DNA of 34,628 nt from Bacillota bacterium (GCA_023664625.1 JAMPFD010000022.1:1-34628), one strand, 5' to 3'; numbered from the stretch's first letter, positions 26,334-34,628 are shown. The notes: a model not told the origin generated them from the sequence alone. Numbers and translations are program-made.

Positions 26334-27737
26334 ATGAGAAAAGTTTTTCAAACACTCGCGTTGTGTCTCATGCTGCCTATGACGGCAATGGCTCAGGATG
26401 CATGGAACACGACTTACAAGGAAATTAGTGCACGTATTGTGGCACCGACATTTAAGAACAAAGTCTTCAAACCGTCTATAAAGACAACAGCTTCAGCCAA
26501 GGCCAACCAAAAGGCTATCAATGCTACTATCCTTAAATGTAGTAAGGCTGGTGGCGGTAAGGTTGTAATTCCGGCAGGAAAGTATCAGACCGGTGCCATC
26601 ACACTTCGTTCAAATGTAAATCTTGTCGTGGAAAAGGGAGCAGAGCTTGTCTTTGCTTTTGACCGTGACTTGTATCCAAATGTTGAGACACGTTGGGAAG
26701 GCCTGAATATCATTAACTATCAGCCTTGCATTTATGCCGTTGACGCAAAGAATATCGGACTTACCGGTGAAGGCATTATTAATGGTAACGGTTCCAATGA
26801 GCGTTGGTGGTACATGAAAGGCAATAAGCGTCATGGGTATCATGAAGGTGTTGATGAATGGCAGGGAACAGATAAGGTAGGCACTCGTGCCAGTCTGCTA
26901 AAAATGGCAGATGCCGGTGTCCCGACAAATGAACGTGTTTTCGGAAAGGGAAAAGGTCTCCGTCCGCAGCTTGTAAACTTCGTACGTTGTGAGAATGCAA
27001 TCATAGAAGGTGTAGAACTTCGTGACTCTCCATTCTGGGTTATTCATCCATTGTTCTGCAAAAATCTGACAGTAAAGGGAGTTACGATTTATAATGAAGG
27101 ACCTAATGGTGACGGTTGTGATCCGGAGTCTTGTGAGGATGTTCTTATTGAAGGTTGTACATTCCATACAGGCGATGACTGCATAGCTTTGAAGTCAGGC
27201 CGTAATGCTGACGGTCTGAAGGCTAATGTGCCTTGTAAGAATATCATCATCCGCAAATGTACAATGGCAGATGGACATGGTGGTGTCGTAATAGGTTCTG
27301 AGATTTCTGGTGGTGTTCAGAACGTCTTTGCTGAAGAATGCGATATGGATTCTCCTAATCTTGACCGTGTTATCCGTATCAAGACCAATACCTGTCGTGG
27401 TGGCATCAATGAGAATATCTATGTCCGCAATATCCGCGTCGGCCAGTGCAGAGAATCTGTCATGCGTATCAATCTCGTGTATGAGCCAAAGGAAATTGCA
27501 GAGCGCGGACATATCCCGACAGTACGCAATGTCTATGTTGAAAACGTAACCTGCAAGAAGTCAAGATACGGCATTCTTCTCAATGGTCTTGATGCGAAAG
27601 AGTCAAAGGACGCACAGATATACAATATAAATGTCAAGAATTGCAAATTTGGCGGATTGTCTGATGTTCCTGTATATAAGACCGGTATTGTTAAAGACAT
27701 ACATCTTGACAATGTGACGGTAAGTGCGGACTTCTAA
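26334..27737 (+). CDS. Secreted GH28 polygalacturonase-type glycoside hydrolase
   Basis: The 467-residue enzyme has a signal peptide (MRKVFQTLALCLMLPMTAMAQ) and a right-handed beta-helix GH28 domain. The catalytic motifs are visible: NGDGCDPES with D260, the TGDDC pair D281/D282, H315 in GHGGVVIGSE, and the substrate-binding RIKTNT. GH28 enzymes hydrolyse polygalacturonan or rhamnogalacturonan backbones of pectin; which one cannot be told here. It is in the same direction as, and 30 bp upstream of, a second GH28 gene with the same numbering of catalytic residues, so the pair came from tandem duplication. No SusC/SusD or regulator genes are nearby, so this is a small pectin locus rather than a full utilisation locus. 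Confidence 0.94.
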   Translation: MRKVFQTLALCLMLPMTAMAQDAWNTTYKEISARIVAPTFKNKVFKPSIKTTASAKANQKAINATILKCSKAGGGKVVIPAGKYQTGAITLRSNVNLVVEKGAELVFAFDRDLYPNVETRWEGLNIINYQPCIYAVDAKNIGLTGEGIINGNGSNERWWYMKGNKRHGYHEGVDEWQGTDKVGTRASLLKMADAGVPTNERVFGKGKGLRPQLVNFVRCENAIIEGVELRDSPFWVIHPLFCKNLTVKGVTIYNEGPNGDGCDPESCEDVLIEGCTFHTGDDCIALKSGRNADGLKANVPCKNIIIRKCTMADGHGGVVIGSEISGGVQNVFAEECDMDSPNLDRVIRIKTNTCRGGINENIYVRNIRVGQCRESVMRINLVYEPKEIAERGHIPTVRNVYVENVTCKKSRYGILLNGLDAKESKDAQIYNINVKNCKFGGLSDVPVYKTGIVKDIHLDNVTVSADF

Positions 27738-27767
27738 GGAAATTTATCACTAACAACAACTATAAAT

Positions 27768-30449
27768 ATGAAAAAGCTTTCAGTTTTAATCTGTGCTCTG
27801 TGCTTTATGGGACTCTCCGCTTTTGCGGACGGGTGGGATTCTGCTCTTTATAAACAAATAGAGCAGAGCATCAAGGCACCGACATTTGCAGATAAGGTAT
27901 ATAAGCCTGCCGTCAGCGTCAAAGCCAAGGCTGCAAAGAACCAAAAGGCTATCCAGACAGCGATAGACAAGTGTTCAAAGAATGGCGGTGGTAAGGTCGT
28001 GATACCGGCAGGTACATTCTGGACAGGTGCCATTACATTGAAATCAGACGTGAATCTTGTACTTTCCAAAGGTACAGTATTGAAGTTCGCTTTTGAGCCG
28101 GAGTTATATCCAACCGTATATACACGCTATGAAGGTCTTGACCTTTATGGCTATTCTCCTTGCATTTACTCAAACGGTGCAAAGAACATCGCCATTACGG
28201 GTGAGGGTACTATTGACGGCAATGGCAATAGAAATACATTTTGGATGTGGACCGGTGAAGAAAAATGGGGCTATAAAGGTGGAGAAACATCACGTTCTCT
28301 TAACGGTGTGATGGGCTCACGTGAGCTTTTGCAGAAGATGTGTGACGACGGCATTCCTGTAGAACAGCGTCAGTTCGGCTTCGGAAAGGGATTGCGCATG
28401 CAGCTTGTAAACCTTGTCAACTCAGAGAATATCCTTATTGAAGGTGTCACAATGATAGACTCTCCATTTTGGGTAATGCATCCTCTGTTCTCCAAGAACA
28501 TCACAATACGTGGCGTGAAAGTCATCAATGAGGGTCCTAACGGTGATGGTTGTGATCCTGAATCTTGCGAGAATGTTCTTATCGAAGACTGTATGTTTCA
28601 TACAGGTGATGACTGTATAGCTATAAAGTCCGGTCGTAATGCAGACGGACGACGTGACGGACGGCCGTCACGGAACATCATCATTCGCGGCTGTACAATG
28701 GAAGATGGTCATGGAGGTGTCGTAATAGGCTCTGAGATTTCTGCCGGTGTAGAGAATGTTTTTGCAGAAAACTGTCAGATGTCGTCTCCAAATCTTGACC
28801 GTGTGCTCCGTATCAAGACAAATACTTGTCGTGGCGGAGAGACAAAGAATGTCTATATGCGCAATGTTACAGTTGGCGAGTGCAAGGAGTCTGTGATGCG
28901 TATCAACATCAATTACTGGCCAAAGGAAGCATCTGAGCGTGGTCATATTCCTTATGTACATAATGTATGGATGGAAAATGTAACTTGTCAGAAATCAAAG
29001 TATGGTGTTCAGATTAATGGTATTACGGAAAAAGATGCAGTATATGACATTCATGTAAAGAACTGTACATTTAACAATGTCAGCATAAAGCCGTTCGTAC
29101 GTGAAAACCGTTGTCATGATATTTTCTTTGATAACTTCAAGGTAAATGGCAAGCTCGTGAACGCCTCAGGCTCTGATGTTATATCTGAGGCTCCATATAA
29201 AAGCTATGCGGAATGGATGACTTACTCAGAAATGAAGCGTAATCCGAACCCTATATACCTGGACTTTACAGATTCAATAAAGCATCCAAAAGGAAAGTGG
29301 TCATACGTTATGGGTATAGAGCTTGAAGGAATGCTTGATACATACTATGCTCACGGTGGGGAGGCCATTAAAAATTATGTCATGCGTTATCCTGCGCAAA
29401 TGATATCCGATGATGGCAAGACTACAGGGTTCAAGTATGCGGACTTCAATCTTGACAATATCCGTACAGCACACTTCATCTTTCGTGTAGACTCGCTTGC
29501 CCCGCGTGCAGGTGTACGTCTCGCATTGAAGGAATATTTCCGTCAGCTCATTAATCAGCCACGTACAGACGAGGGTGTGTATTGGCATAAGCAGATATAC
29601 CATGATCAAGTATGGCTTGACGGCATCTTCATGGGCCTTCCGTATAAGACAATGGCAGCTCCATATATGGTAAAGGAAGGACTTACTGTTGCCAACAAAG
29701 GCATTGTACCTGCCGGAAAGAAGAGTAAAGGCAGCAAGCTCACCAAGGCTCAGCAGCAAGAGCTGACAGCTTATTATGATGACATCGTAGACCAGATAAC
29801 AATGACTGATGCACGTACATATGATGAGGCGACCGGGCTATGGAAGCATGCGTGGGACTCCAAGCATGGAATGTTCTGGGCTGACAAGAAAACGGGACAG
29901 AGCCGCCATACATGGGCACGTGCCATGGGATGGTTCACAATGGCGCAGATAGAAATTCTTGACTATCTTCCAAAGGATTATGCACGTCGTCAGGAGGTTA
30001 TTGACATGCTCAATAAAACTCTTCGTGCCTGCATAAACTATCAGGATCCTACAACAGGAGTATGGTATGATGTAATGGATGTTAAAGATCCGCGCAACTA
30101 CATAGAGTCAACAGCATCATGCATGTTCGCCTATTGCCTCCTGAAAGGTGCACGCCTCGGTTACCTTGACGACAGCTACCGTCAGGCCGGAATCAGGGCC
30201 TATAAGGGTATTATCAATAATTTTATTCGTGTTGACGCACAGGAAGACGGCTCTTTCCCGATGATATCATTGTCAGAGGGAGTGAGCGTGTCAGGTCTTG
30301 GTCCGGAGAAGTCACCTCATCGTGACGGTACATTTGATTATTATATGTCAGAGCCGATCCGTGACAATGACCCTAAGGGTGTCGGCCCGTTCCTTTGGGC
30401 TACATTGGAGATGGAGCGTCTTGGCTATAATACTTCCAGCCAGTATTAA
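27768..30449 (+). CDS. GH28-GH105 fusion enzyme for pectin breakdown
   Basis: The 893-residue protein has a signal peptide, an N-terminal GH28 domain (about 25-460) with D260, D281/D282 and H315 at the same positions as in the preceding gene, and a C-terminal GH105-type alpha/alpha-barrel domain (about 485-885). The latter shows YHDQVWLDGIFMGLPY with D613 as the likely catalytic acid position, HTWARAMGWF, and YIESTASCMFAYCLLKGA, all typical of unsaturated rhamnogalacturonyl hydrolases. GH28 cuts the pectin backbone by hydrolysis; GH105 removes an unsaturated uronic acid that pectate or rhamnogalacturonan lyases leave behind. The two active sites therefore handle different ends of the same substrate. 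It follows the first GH28 gene by 30 bp. Confidence 0.93.
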   Translation: MKKLSVLICALCFMGLSAFADGWDSALYKQIEQSIKAPTFADKVYKPAVSVKAKAAKNQKAIQTAIDKCSKNGGGKVVIPAGTFWTGAITLKSDVNLVLSKGTVLKFAFEPELYPTVYTRYEGLDLYGYSPCIYSNGAKNIAITGEGTIDGNGNRNTFWMWTGEEKWGYKGGETSRSLNGVMGSRELLQKMCDDGIPVEQRQFGFGKGLRMQLVNLVNSENILIEGVTMIDSPFWVMHPLFSKNITIRGVKVINEGPNGDGCDPESCENVLIEDCMFHTGDDCIAIKSGRNADGRRDGRPSRNIIIRGCTMEDGHGGVVIGSEISAGVENVFAENCQMSSPNLDRVLRIKTNTCRGGETKNVYMRNVTVGECKESVMRININYWPKEASERGHIPYVHNVWMENVTCQKSKYGVQINGITEKDAVYDIHVKNCTFNNVSIKPFVRENRCHDIFFDNFKVNGKLVNASGSDVISEAPYKSYAEWMTYSEMKRNPNPIYLDFTDSIKHPKGKWSYVMGIELEGMLDTYYAHGGEAIKNYVMRYPAQMISDDGKTTGFKYADFNLDNIRTAHFIFRVDSLAPRAGVRLALKEYFRQLINQPRTDEGVYWHKQIYHDQVWLDGIFMGLPYKTMAAPYMVKEGLTVANKGIVPAGKKSKGSKLTKAQQQELTAYYDDIVDQITMTDARTYDEATGLWKHAWDSKHGMFWADKKTGQSRHTWARAMGWFTMAQIEILDYLPKDYARRQEVIDMLNKTLRACINYQDPTTGVWYDVMDVKDPRNYIESTASCMFAYCLLKGARLGYLDDSYRQAGIRAYKGIINNFIRVDAQEDGSFPMISLSEGVSVSGLGPEKSPHRDGTFDYYMSEPIRDNDPKGVGPFLWATLEMERLGYNTSSQY

Positions 30450-30462
30450 AAACCGGTATTTA

Positions 30463-30493
30463 AAGGCAAGTGGGCGTGTAGCCTGCTTGCCTT
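30463..30493 (+). terminator. Hairpin after the GH28-GH105 gene, probable transcript end
   Basis: AAGGCAAG (30463-30470) pairs with CTTGCCTT (30486-30493), and the inner GGGC/GCCT adds four pairs including a wobble. It lies 13 bp past the stop codon. There is no T-run after it, so it may stabilise the 3' end rather than act as a classical terminator. Confidence 0.5.
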
Positions 30494-30534
30494 AACTGCA
30501 GAATATATGTCTTGTTAATCTTGTTTAATTGATT

Positions 30535-30903
30535 ATGACTGGAATCTATACGATATTGCTGCTTTTAGGCAGCAATATCTTTATGACATTTGCTTGGTAT
30601 GGACATCTGAAGCTGAACCAGATGAATATATCCACCTCTTGGCCTTTAATAGGCATTGTAGCTTTTTCGTGGTGTATAGCTTTTTGGGAATATTGTCTTA
30701 TGGTACCTGCCAACAGAATAGGTTTTGACGGCAATGGAGGCCCTTTTACGTTAATGCAGCTAAAGGTGCTCCAAGAGGTAATTTCATTGACTGTATTTAC
30801 CGTCATTGCAGGATTCTTATTCCAGGGAGAACAGCTTCACTGGAACCATGTCGCATCATTCTTTTGTCTTATCCTTGCTGTCTATTTCGCATTTATGAAA
30901 TAG
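30535..30903 (+). CDS. DUF486 family small membrane protein (DMT-like)
   Basis: The 122-residue protein has four hydrophobic segments (about residues 3-20, 35-55, 75-95 and 102-120) and the DUF486 signatures FMTFAWYGHLK, FWEYCLMVPANRIG and QEVISLTVFTVIAGF. The family belongs to the drug/metabolite transporter-like clan of small four-helix inner-membrane proteins; its substrate is unknown. ATG 30535 is preferred over the in-frame TTG two codons earlier. It stands between the pectin genes and a fimbrial-type lipoprotein without an obvious link to either. Confidence 0.85.
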   Translation: MTGIYTILLLLGSNIFMTFAWYGHLKLNQMNISTSWPLIGIVAFSWCIAFWEYCLMVPANRIGFDGNGGPFTLMQLKVLQEVISLTVFTVIAGFLFQGEQLHWNHVASFFCLILAVYFAFMK

Positions 30904-31001
30904 TCTTATGGCTGGATATGCAGGAATGTGCAATAAGAACATGCCGGTCGTGCATTCTTTCCACAAGATTCACCACAAAAACAATAACCCTAACAAATAC
31001 T

Positions 31002-32375
31002 ATGAAACAACCTTTTTATATATGTGCAGTGTCACTATTGATCATGGCACTCAGTTCTTGTGAGAAAGCAAACTTCATGTTTGATGATGAGGAAGGCACT
31101 CAGACAACCACTTCCTCCAAAGGCAAGTCTGTAAATGTCTCGCTAAGAAGTGCAAGTAATACATCAATAGAATATCCCGTGCTCATATATGCCTTTGACG
31201 AAGTCGGTATTTGCCGGGCATCTGCTGTAATTGCTGATGATACGGAGAATGCCACGACTTTGAAACTTCCTCAGGGGACATATAGGCTGACAGCCATTTC
31301 GCTGCCGGACTCATATTCTTTTACGGATGGTGATATGTCACGTTCGTCACCTTTACAGATGCCAGCCTGTGGATATGCCAGGACTCCTTTCTCTACAGGT
31401 AATGCCGATATTATTGTAACATCCTCAACCTCACAGTCTGTAAGCATAAGGATGGGATATAGGCAGTCTGCGGTAAATGTGACATTGATCAATACGCCTG
31501 CCAACATAACAGCCATGGATGTCTCTCTCAGTACACCGTATAGTACAATGTCTCTTGATGGTATTTATGCAGATGTAAGGTCTGTAACCGTCCCCTGTGT
31601 GAAATCGGGTGATTCATGGAAGACGGAAACTTTTTATATTATGCCGACACGGCCGTCTCAGACCGTTCTCACTATGCATCTTTCTTTTGATGACGGATCC
31701 TCTGAGTCATATTCTTATACATATAATGCGACATTAGAGGCAGGTGTACCTTATTTCTTTACAGGAAATTATGCAGGAGGAGTGTCTGAGGCAGATATTA
31801 CGGCTTCCATACAAGGAGGAGAATGGGAAAAGCCTGTTGTGACAGACTTTGATTTTGGCCCTGGAGTGACGGGCATTACTGATAATAATGAGACAACATG
31901 GTATCTTTCATCATTGCCGGCGGCAGGGGATGTTCTTTACGGACATGTTGTTGCAATTTCAAATGAAATATCTTCTGAGGAATCAGGCTTGTTGCTTATT
32001 TCTCTTGATGAATGGAGCAATGTCTATTCTATGGCTAATGAAGAAAAAGGTCCGGAGACTGCAGCACTTATCGACCGCTATATAGAGAACGGACTAAAAG
32101 GTTGGCGTCTGCCGACAGAAGAGGAGGCGAAGGAGCTGCATACGTTGTATTCCGATGATGCCGCATTGGCGGCTCTGAATGCGGTGATAGCAAATGCCGG
32201 TGGAGTTGATTTGTCAAAGAATAAGTCCTCAGGGAGCGGCTATCTGCGTTATCTTTGCGGAAGTGGAAGAACAACCTTTACCTTTGCAAAGACAGGTTCC
32301 ATTCTAAATGCAGGAACAACTGTCACATATAATATGAGATTGGTTAAGTCTATAACTGCCAAATTGAAGCAGTAA
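31002..32375 (+). CDS. Putative fimbrial-anchor-like lipoprotein (FimB/Mfa2-type N-terminus)
   Basis: From ATG 31002 the protein has 457 residues and a lipoprotein signal ending in LSSC, placing it in the outer or inner membrane as a lipoprotein. The N-terminal half resembles Bacteroidales fimbrial anchor or fimbrillin-like proteins (VLIYAFDEVGICRAS, LPQGTYRLTAISLPDSYSF, followed by a second beta-sandwich with YNATLEAGVPYFFTGNY). The C-terminal part has GWRLPTEEEAKELHTLYSD and ends YNMRLVKSITAK, which recall the FISUMP/WRLPT-type domains of Bacteroidetes surface proteins. The upstream in-frame extension to 30864 overlaps the DUF486 gene and has no signal. No fimbrial gene cluster is seen around it, so function is inferred from fold only. 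Confidence 0.7.
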   Translation: MKQPFYICAVSLLIMALSSCEKANFMFDDEEGTQTTTSSKGKSVNVSLRSASNTSIEYPVLIYAFDEVGICRASAVIADDTENATTLKLPQGTYRLTAISLPDSYSFTDGDMSRSSPLQMPACGYARTPFSTGNADIIVTSSTSQSVSIRMGYRQSAVNVTLINTPANITAMDVSLSTPYSTMSLDGIYADVRSVTVPCVKSGDSWKTETFYIMPTRPSQTVLTMHLSFDDGSSESYSYTYNATLEAGVPYFFTGNYAGGVSEADITASIQGGEWEKPVVTDFDFGPGVTGITDNNETTWYLSSLPAAGDVLYGHVVAISNEISSEESGLLLISLDEWSNVYSMANEEKGPETAALIDRYIENGLKGWRLPTEEEAKELHTLYSDDAALAALNAVIANAGGVDLSKNKSSGSGYLRYLCGSGRTTFTFAKTGSILNAGTTVTYNMRLVKSITAKLKQ

Positions 32376-32441
32376 TGTGAAAGTCTGACCGTCATGGTAT
32401 CTGATTCGCAGAATCCATGATGTTTGAGGCGATATTCTATG

Positions 32442-32481
32442 AGCAGCCCCTTGATACATGATTCCGTATCAAGGGGCTGCT
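32442..32481. terminator. Convergent hairpin between the lipoprotein gene and rho
   Basis: AGCAGCCCCTTGATAC (32442-32457) and GTATCAAGGGGCTGCT (32466-32481) form a perfect 16-bp stem with an 8-nt loop. An outer GCAGAAT/ATTCTGC pair (32408-32414 and 32486-32492) can extend the fold. No T-run follows on either strand, but its position between convergent genes suggests it ends or protects both transcripts. Confidence 0.7.
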
Positions 32482-32553
32482 TGGCATTCTGCATATAAAA
32501 TCCGGACTTTAGATGGTCAAGTCCCGTATTATTCATATTGCAGAACGGCTATC

Positions 32554-34413
32554 CTATGAATTCATTGTGAGCAGAAACTCTTCATTGTCGCGAGTTACAC
32601 GCATGCGGTTCTGTATTTCCGTCATAGCCTCAATAGGGTTCATGTCAGAAATATATTTACGCAGAATCCACATTCTGTCCAGAGTTGTCTTGTCCTGCAG
32701 CATGTCGTCGCGTCGCGTACTTGACAATATGAGGTTTGCTGCAGGGAATATACGCTTGTTGGCAAGAGTGCGTTCAAGCTGAAGTTCCATATTTCCCGTA
32801 CCCTTGAACTCTTCGAAAATCACCTCGTCCATTTTGGAGCCTGTGTCGATAAGTGCTGTGGCAATGATTGTCAATGAGCCGCCGCCTTCAATGTTACGTG
32901 CGGCACCAAAGAAACGCTTTGGTTTCTGCAATGCGTTGGCATCCACACCGCCGGTGAGCACTTTGCCGCTTGTAGGGGCCACAGTATTGTATGCACGTGC
33001 GAGCCGGGTGATGGAGTCAAGGAAGATAACCACATCATGCCCGCATTCTACCATGCGTTTTGCTTTCTCCAGGACAAGACCTGCAATCTTCACATGACGG
33101 TCTGCCGGTTCGTCGAAAGTTGATGCTATGACTTCTGCGTTAACCGTACGTGCCATATCCGTAACTTCCTCAGGGCGTTCATCTATGAGAAGCATCATCA
33201 GATAAGCCTCCGGATGGCTGGAAGCGATAGCGTTGGCAATATCTTTCATGAGAATTGTCTTACCCGTTTTCGGCTGTGCCACGATAAGTGCACGCTGCCC
33301 TTTGCCGATAGGGGAGAAAAGGTCAACTATGCGGGTTGACAGGTTTGTTGTCTGTGGATCATTGCATAGATTGAATTTCTCATCAGGAAAGAGTGGTGTC
33401 AGGTGTTCAAAAGGGACCCTGTCGCGAATTTCCTGGGGTTCTCTGCCGTTGATTCTTATGACATCCTGTAGTATGAAATATTTGTCTCCTGTGTTTGGAG
33501 GGCAGACGGTACATTCAACCATGTCTCCTGTCTTGATACCCAGTTTGCGCACTTTGGGCATCGGGATGAATACATCGTCTGGAGACGACAGGTAATTATA
33601 GTCACTTGACCGTAAGAATGCATATCCTTCAGCCATCACTTCTGTCAGTCCGATGGTCTTGATGCTCTCTTGGAAATCAAAGCATGGTACATTCTCCTCT
33701 GCTGCAAGTAATGAAGACGGAAGAATCTTGTTTGTCTGAGGATTGTCGAATATATCGACGTTTACAGTCATGTTGGTATCTTCAATAGGCAAGTCCTCAA
33801 TCGTGATGAAGTCTGTTCCGTCGCCCGGGTCACCGAGCCAGACACCACCATTATCTACTGGCTCGATGTCTTCTTCGTTGCTGTCTTCGGCTTCATCATC
33901 ATCGTCACAGTCTTCTCCGGAAACGTTCTGGGCATTCATTTTTTCCTGAAGCTGGGCTATAATGTTGTCGTTGACGATGTTCTCCTCCGGCAGACTTCTG
34001 TCTTCATCAAGTCCGTAATTGTCTGCAACCTGCTCGTCTGCTGTAATCGGTGTGTCTTTCATCTCAGGCATTTCCGACATTTCGGCATTATTATCGCTGT
34101 ACTCGTTATCCGGCGTAATATCCTGTTCCACAGGAGCCTGGCTTTTGGACATTTCTTCTGCCATTCTTGCCAGATATTCTAATTCAGCCTTGGACTTTCG
34201 CCCACGGTGCTTCGGAAAAGGATTTACGGCAGGTTCTGTCTCGGTAACCATTGGTGCCGGAAATAACTGTGCGCTTTCCAGAGCTTTCTTCTTTGACGCT
34301 TTGGTGTCAAGGTTCTCTCCTTCTATGCCGTTTACGCTATAGACATGATCAGGAGCGTCTTTCTTGACAACCCTCTTGCGTGTACGCTTAATTGGTTCTT
34401 CTATGTCAACCAT
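32554..34413 (-). CDS. rho: Transcription termination factor Rho with long disordered N-terminus
   Basis: Rho is the hexameric RNA helicase that ends transcription at Rho-dependent sites. The 619-residue protein is about 200 longer than E. coli Rho. Residues about 255-340 form the RNA-binding cold-shock-like domain ([14 protein letters not shown]), followed by the ATPase core with Walker A (PKTGKT, 381-386), [13 protein letters not shown], the lid [11 protein letters not shown], the [10 protein letters not shown]-loop region and a normal end ([17 protein letters not shown]). The first 250 residues are low-complexity: basic ([10 protein letters not shown]), an AT-hook-like HRGRKS at about 69-74, and a strongly acidic run ([16 protein letters not shown]) near 167-182. 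The E. coli helical N-terminal domain is not recognisable. ATG 34413 is chosen because the upstream extension lies in the leader hairpin. Confidence 0.96.
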   Translation of the reverse strand: MVDIEEPIKRTRKRVVKKDAPDHVYSVNGIEGENLDTKASKKKALESAQLFPAPMVTETEPAVNPFPKHRGRKSKAELEYLARMAEEMSKSQAPVEQDITPDNEYSDNNAEMSEMPEMKDTPITADEQVADNYGLDEDRSLPEENIVNDNIIAQLQEKMNAQNVSGEDCDDDDEAEDSNEEDIEPVDNGGVWLGDPGDGTDFITIEDLPIEDTNMTVNVDIFDNPQTNKILPSSLLAAEENVPCFDFQESIKTIGLTEVMAEGYAFLRSSDYNYLSSPDDVFIPMPKVRKLGIKTGDMVECTVCPPNTGDKYFILQDVIRINGREPQEIRDRVPFEHLTPLFPDEKFNLCNDPQTTNLSTRIVDLFSPIGKGQRALIVAQPKTGKTILMKDIANAIASSHPEAYLMMLLIDERPEEVTDMARTVNAEVIASTFDEPADRHVKIAGLVLEKAKRMVECGHDVVIFLDSITRLARAYNTVAPTSGKVLTGGVDANALQKPKRFFGAARNIEGGGSLTIIATALIDTGSKMDEVIFEEFKGTGNMELQLERTLANKRIFPAANLILSSTRRDDMLQDKTTLDRMWILRKYISDMNPIEAMTEIQNRMRVTRDNEEFLLTMNS

Positions 34414-34450
34414 ATTGTATTTTAAAAATAAAGTCGGGTGAATTTTAGAA

Positions 34451-34477
34451 AAAGGCATTTCAAAAGAACATGCCTTT
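34451..34477 (-). promoter_or_regulatory. Terminator-like hairpin in the rho leader, possible attenuator
   Basis: On the minus strand AAAGGCAT (34477-34470) pairs with ATGCCTTT (34458-34451) around an 11-nt loop, and the descending arm runs into TTTTTCT. It lies between the rho promoter and start codon, starting a few bases after the expected transcription start. An 8-bp stem with a following U-rich tract is the minimal shape of an intrinsic terminator. E. coli rho is autoregulated by attenuation in its leader, so this may serve a similar purpose. Confidence 0.5.
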
Positions 34478-34489
34478 GGAAAATCTTTG

Positions 34490-34520
34490 CAAAGGTATAA
34501 CTTTTTTTTCTTATATCAAA
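34490..34520 (-). promoter_or_regulatory. Bacteroidetes-type promoter of rho
   Basis: Read on the minus strand, TTTG (plus-strand CAAA 34517-34520) is followed after 19 bp by TACCTTTG (plus-strand CAAAGGTA 34490-34497), a consensus-quality -33/-7 pair. It gives a leader of about 70 nt before the rho start codon at 34413. Confidence 0.78.
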
Positions 34521-34565
34521 ATAATTTAAAGAAAAAAGCCGTAATTCTTCTTTTTTATGGCCTAG

Positions 34566-34583
34566 CCTAGAGTCCCTAGAGTC
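34566..34583. repeat. Tandem duplicate CCTAGAGTC
   Basis: CCTAGAGTC occurs twice head to tail (34566-34574 and 34575-34583), preceded by another CCTAG (34561-34565). CTAG is rare in many bacterial genomes, so three in 20 bp stands out. It lies about 46 bp upstream of the rho -33 box, with the window edge beyond. It may be a protein-binding site or the edge of a repeat family. Confidence 0.6.
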
Positions 34584-34595
34584 AACCGGCAAGTG

Positions 34596-34603
34596 CAAAA
34601 TTA
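34596..34603 (-). promoter_or_regulatory. Possible second -7 element upstream of rho
   Basis: On the minus strand this reads TAATTTTG, a match to TAnnTTTG. No TTTG is found at the -33 distance before the window ends. If active, the transcript would include the CCTAGAGTC pair and an A/T-stem hairpin (34532-34538 with 34550-34556) before the main rho promoter. Confidence 0.3.
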
Positions 34604-34628
34604 GTAAAAATGTTTAAAGAACTCACAT

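Overview
The window looks like a chromosomal segment from a member of the Bacteroidales, most likely a Prevotella-type organism (inference). The signs are Bacteroidetes-type -7 promoter elements (TAnnTTTG, twice paired with TTTG at exactly 20 bp and once at 19 bp), A-rich leaders without clear Shine-Dalgarno sites, a Rho factor with a very long disordered N-terminus, a short lysine-type SerA, an LptD-like outer-membrane protein, secreted pectin-degrading GH28/GH105 enzymes and a fimbrial-anchor-like lipoprotein. I see no tRNA, rRNA, insertion sequence, prophage or CRISPR array. Nearly everything is core chromosome.

Layout. 1-442 is non-coding, with inverted repeats and the queC promoter. 443-2060 is a tight queC-queD-queE set for the 7-deazaguanine precursor of queuosine. 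2134-3190 is a DUF4369/thioredoxin (TlpA-like) gene broken by a frameshift just after its CxxC motif. On the minus strand, pyrB-pyrI-glyA (6333 to 3441) joins aspartate transcarbamoylase to serine hydroxymethyltransferase and ends in a strong terminator. 6455-10689 carries a class A penicillin-binding protein, a DUF1015 protein and a YigZ/IMPACT protein, closed by a long hairpin terminator. 11168-14972 is gyrA with a secreted TPR protein, followed by a diverged TPR paralogue under its own promoter (15246-16472).

16597-19537 is serC-serA plus a small lipoprotein. Serine made by SerC/SerA feeds GlyA, and DUF1015 proteins are often found beside serC/serA, so three loci in this window touch serine metabolism. 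A four-unit, exactly 22-bp-period repeat array (19609-19696) sits just upstream of an HD-domain phosphohydrolase gene. An 860-bp stretch without a credible gene follows, then lptD and a CPA2-type cation/proton antiporter.

26334-30449 holds two tandem GH28 genes. The second is fused to a GH105 domain, and the two GH28 domains keep the same residue numbering at three catalytic-type motifs. They are followed by a small DUF486 membrane protein and a fimbrial-anchor-like lipoprotein. A convergent hairpin separates these from rho on the minus strand, whose leader contains a promoter and a terminator-like hairpin.

I did not find a convincing new multi-gene system. The items most worth a second look are the 22-bp repeat array, the Rho N-terminal extension with its leader hairpin, the DUF1015 link to serine genes, the GH28-GH105 fusion, and the alternative-pairing element at the left end.
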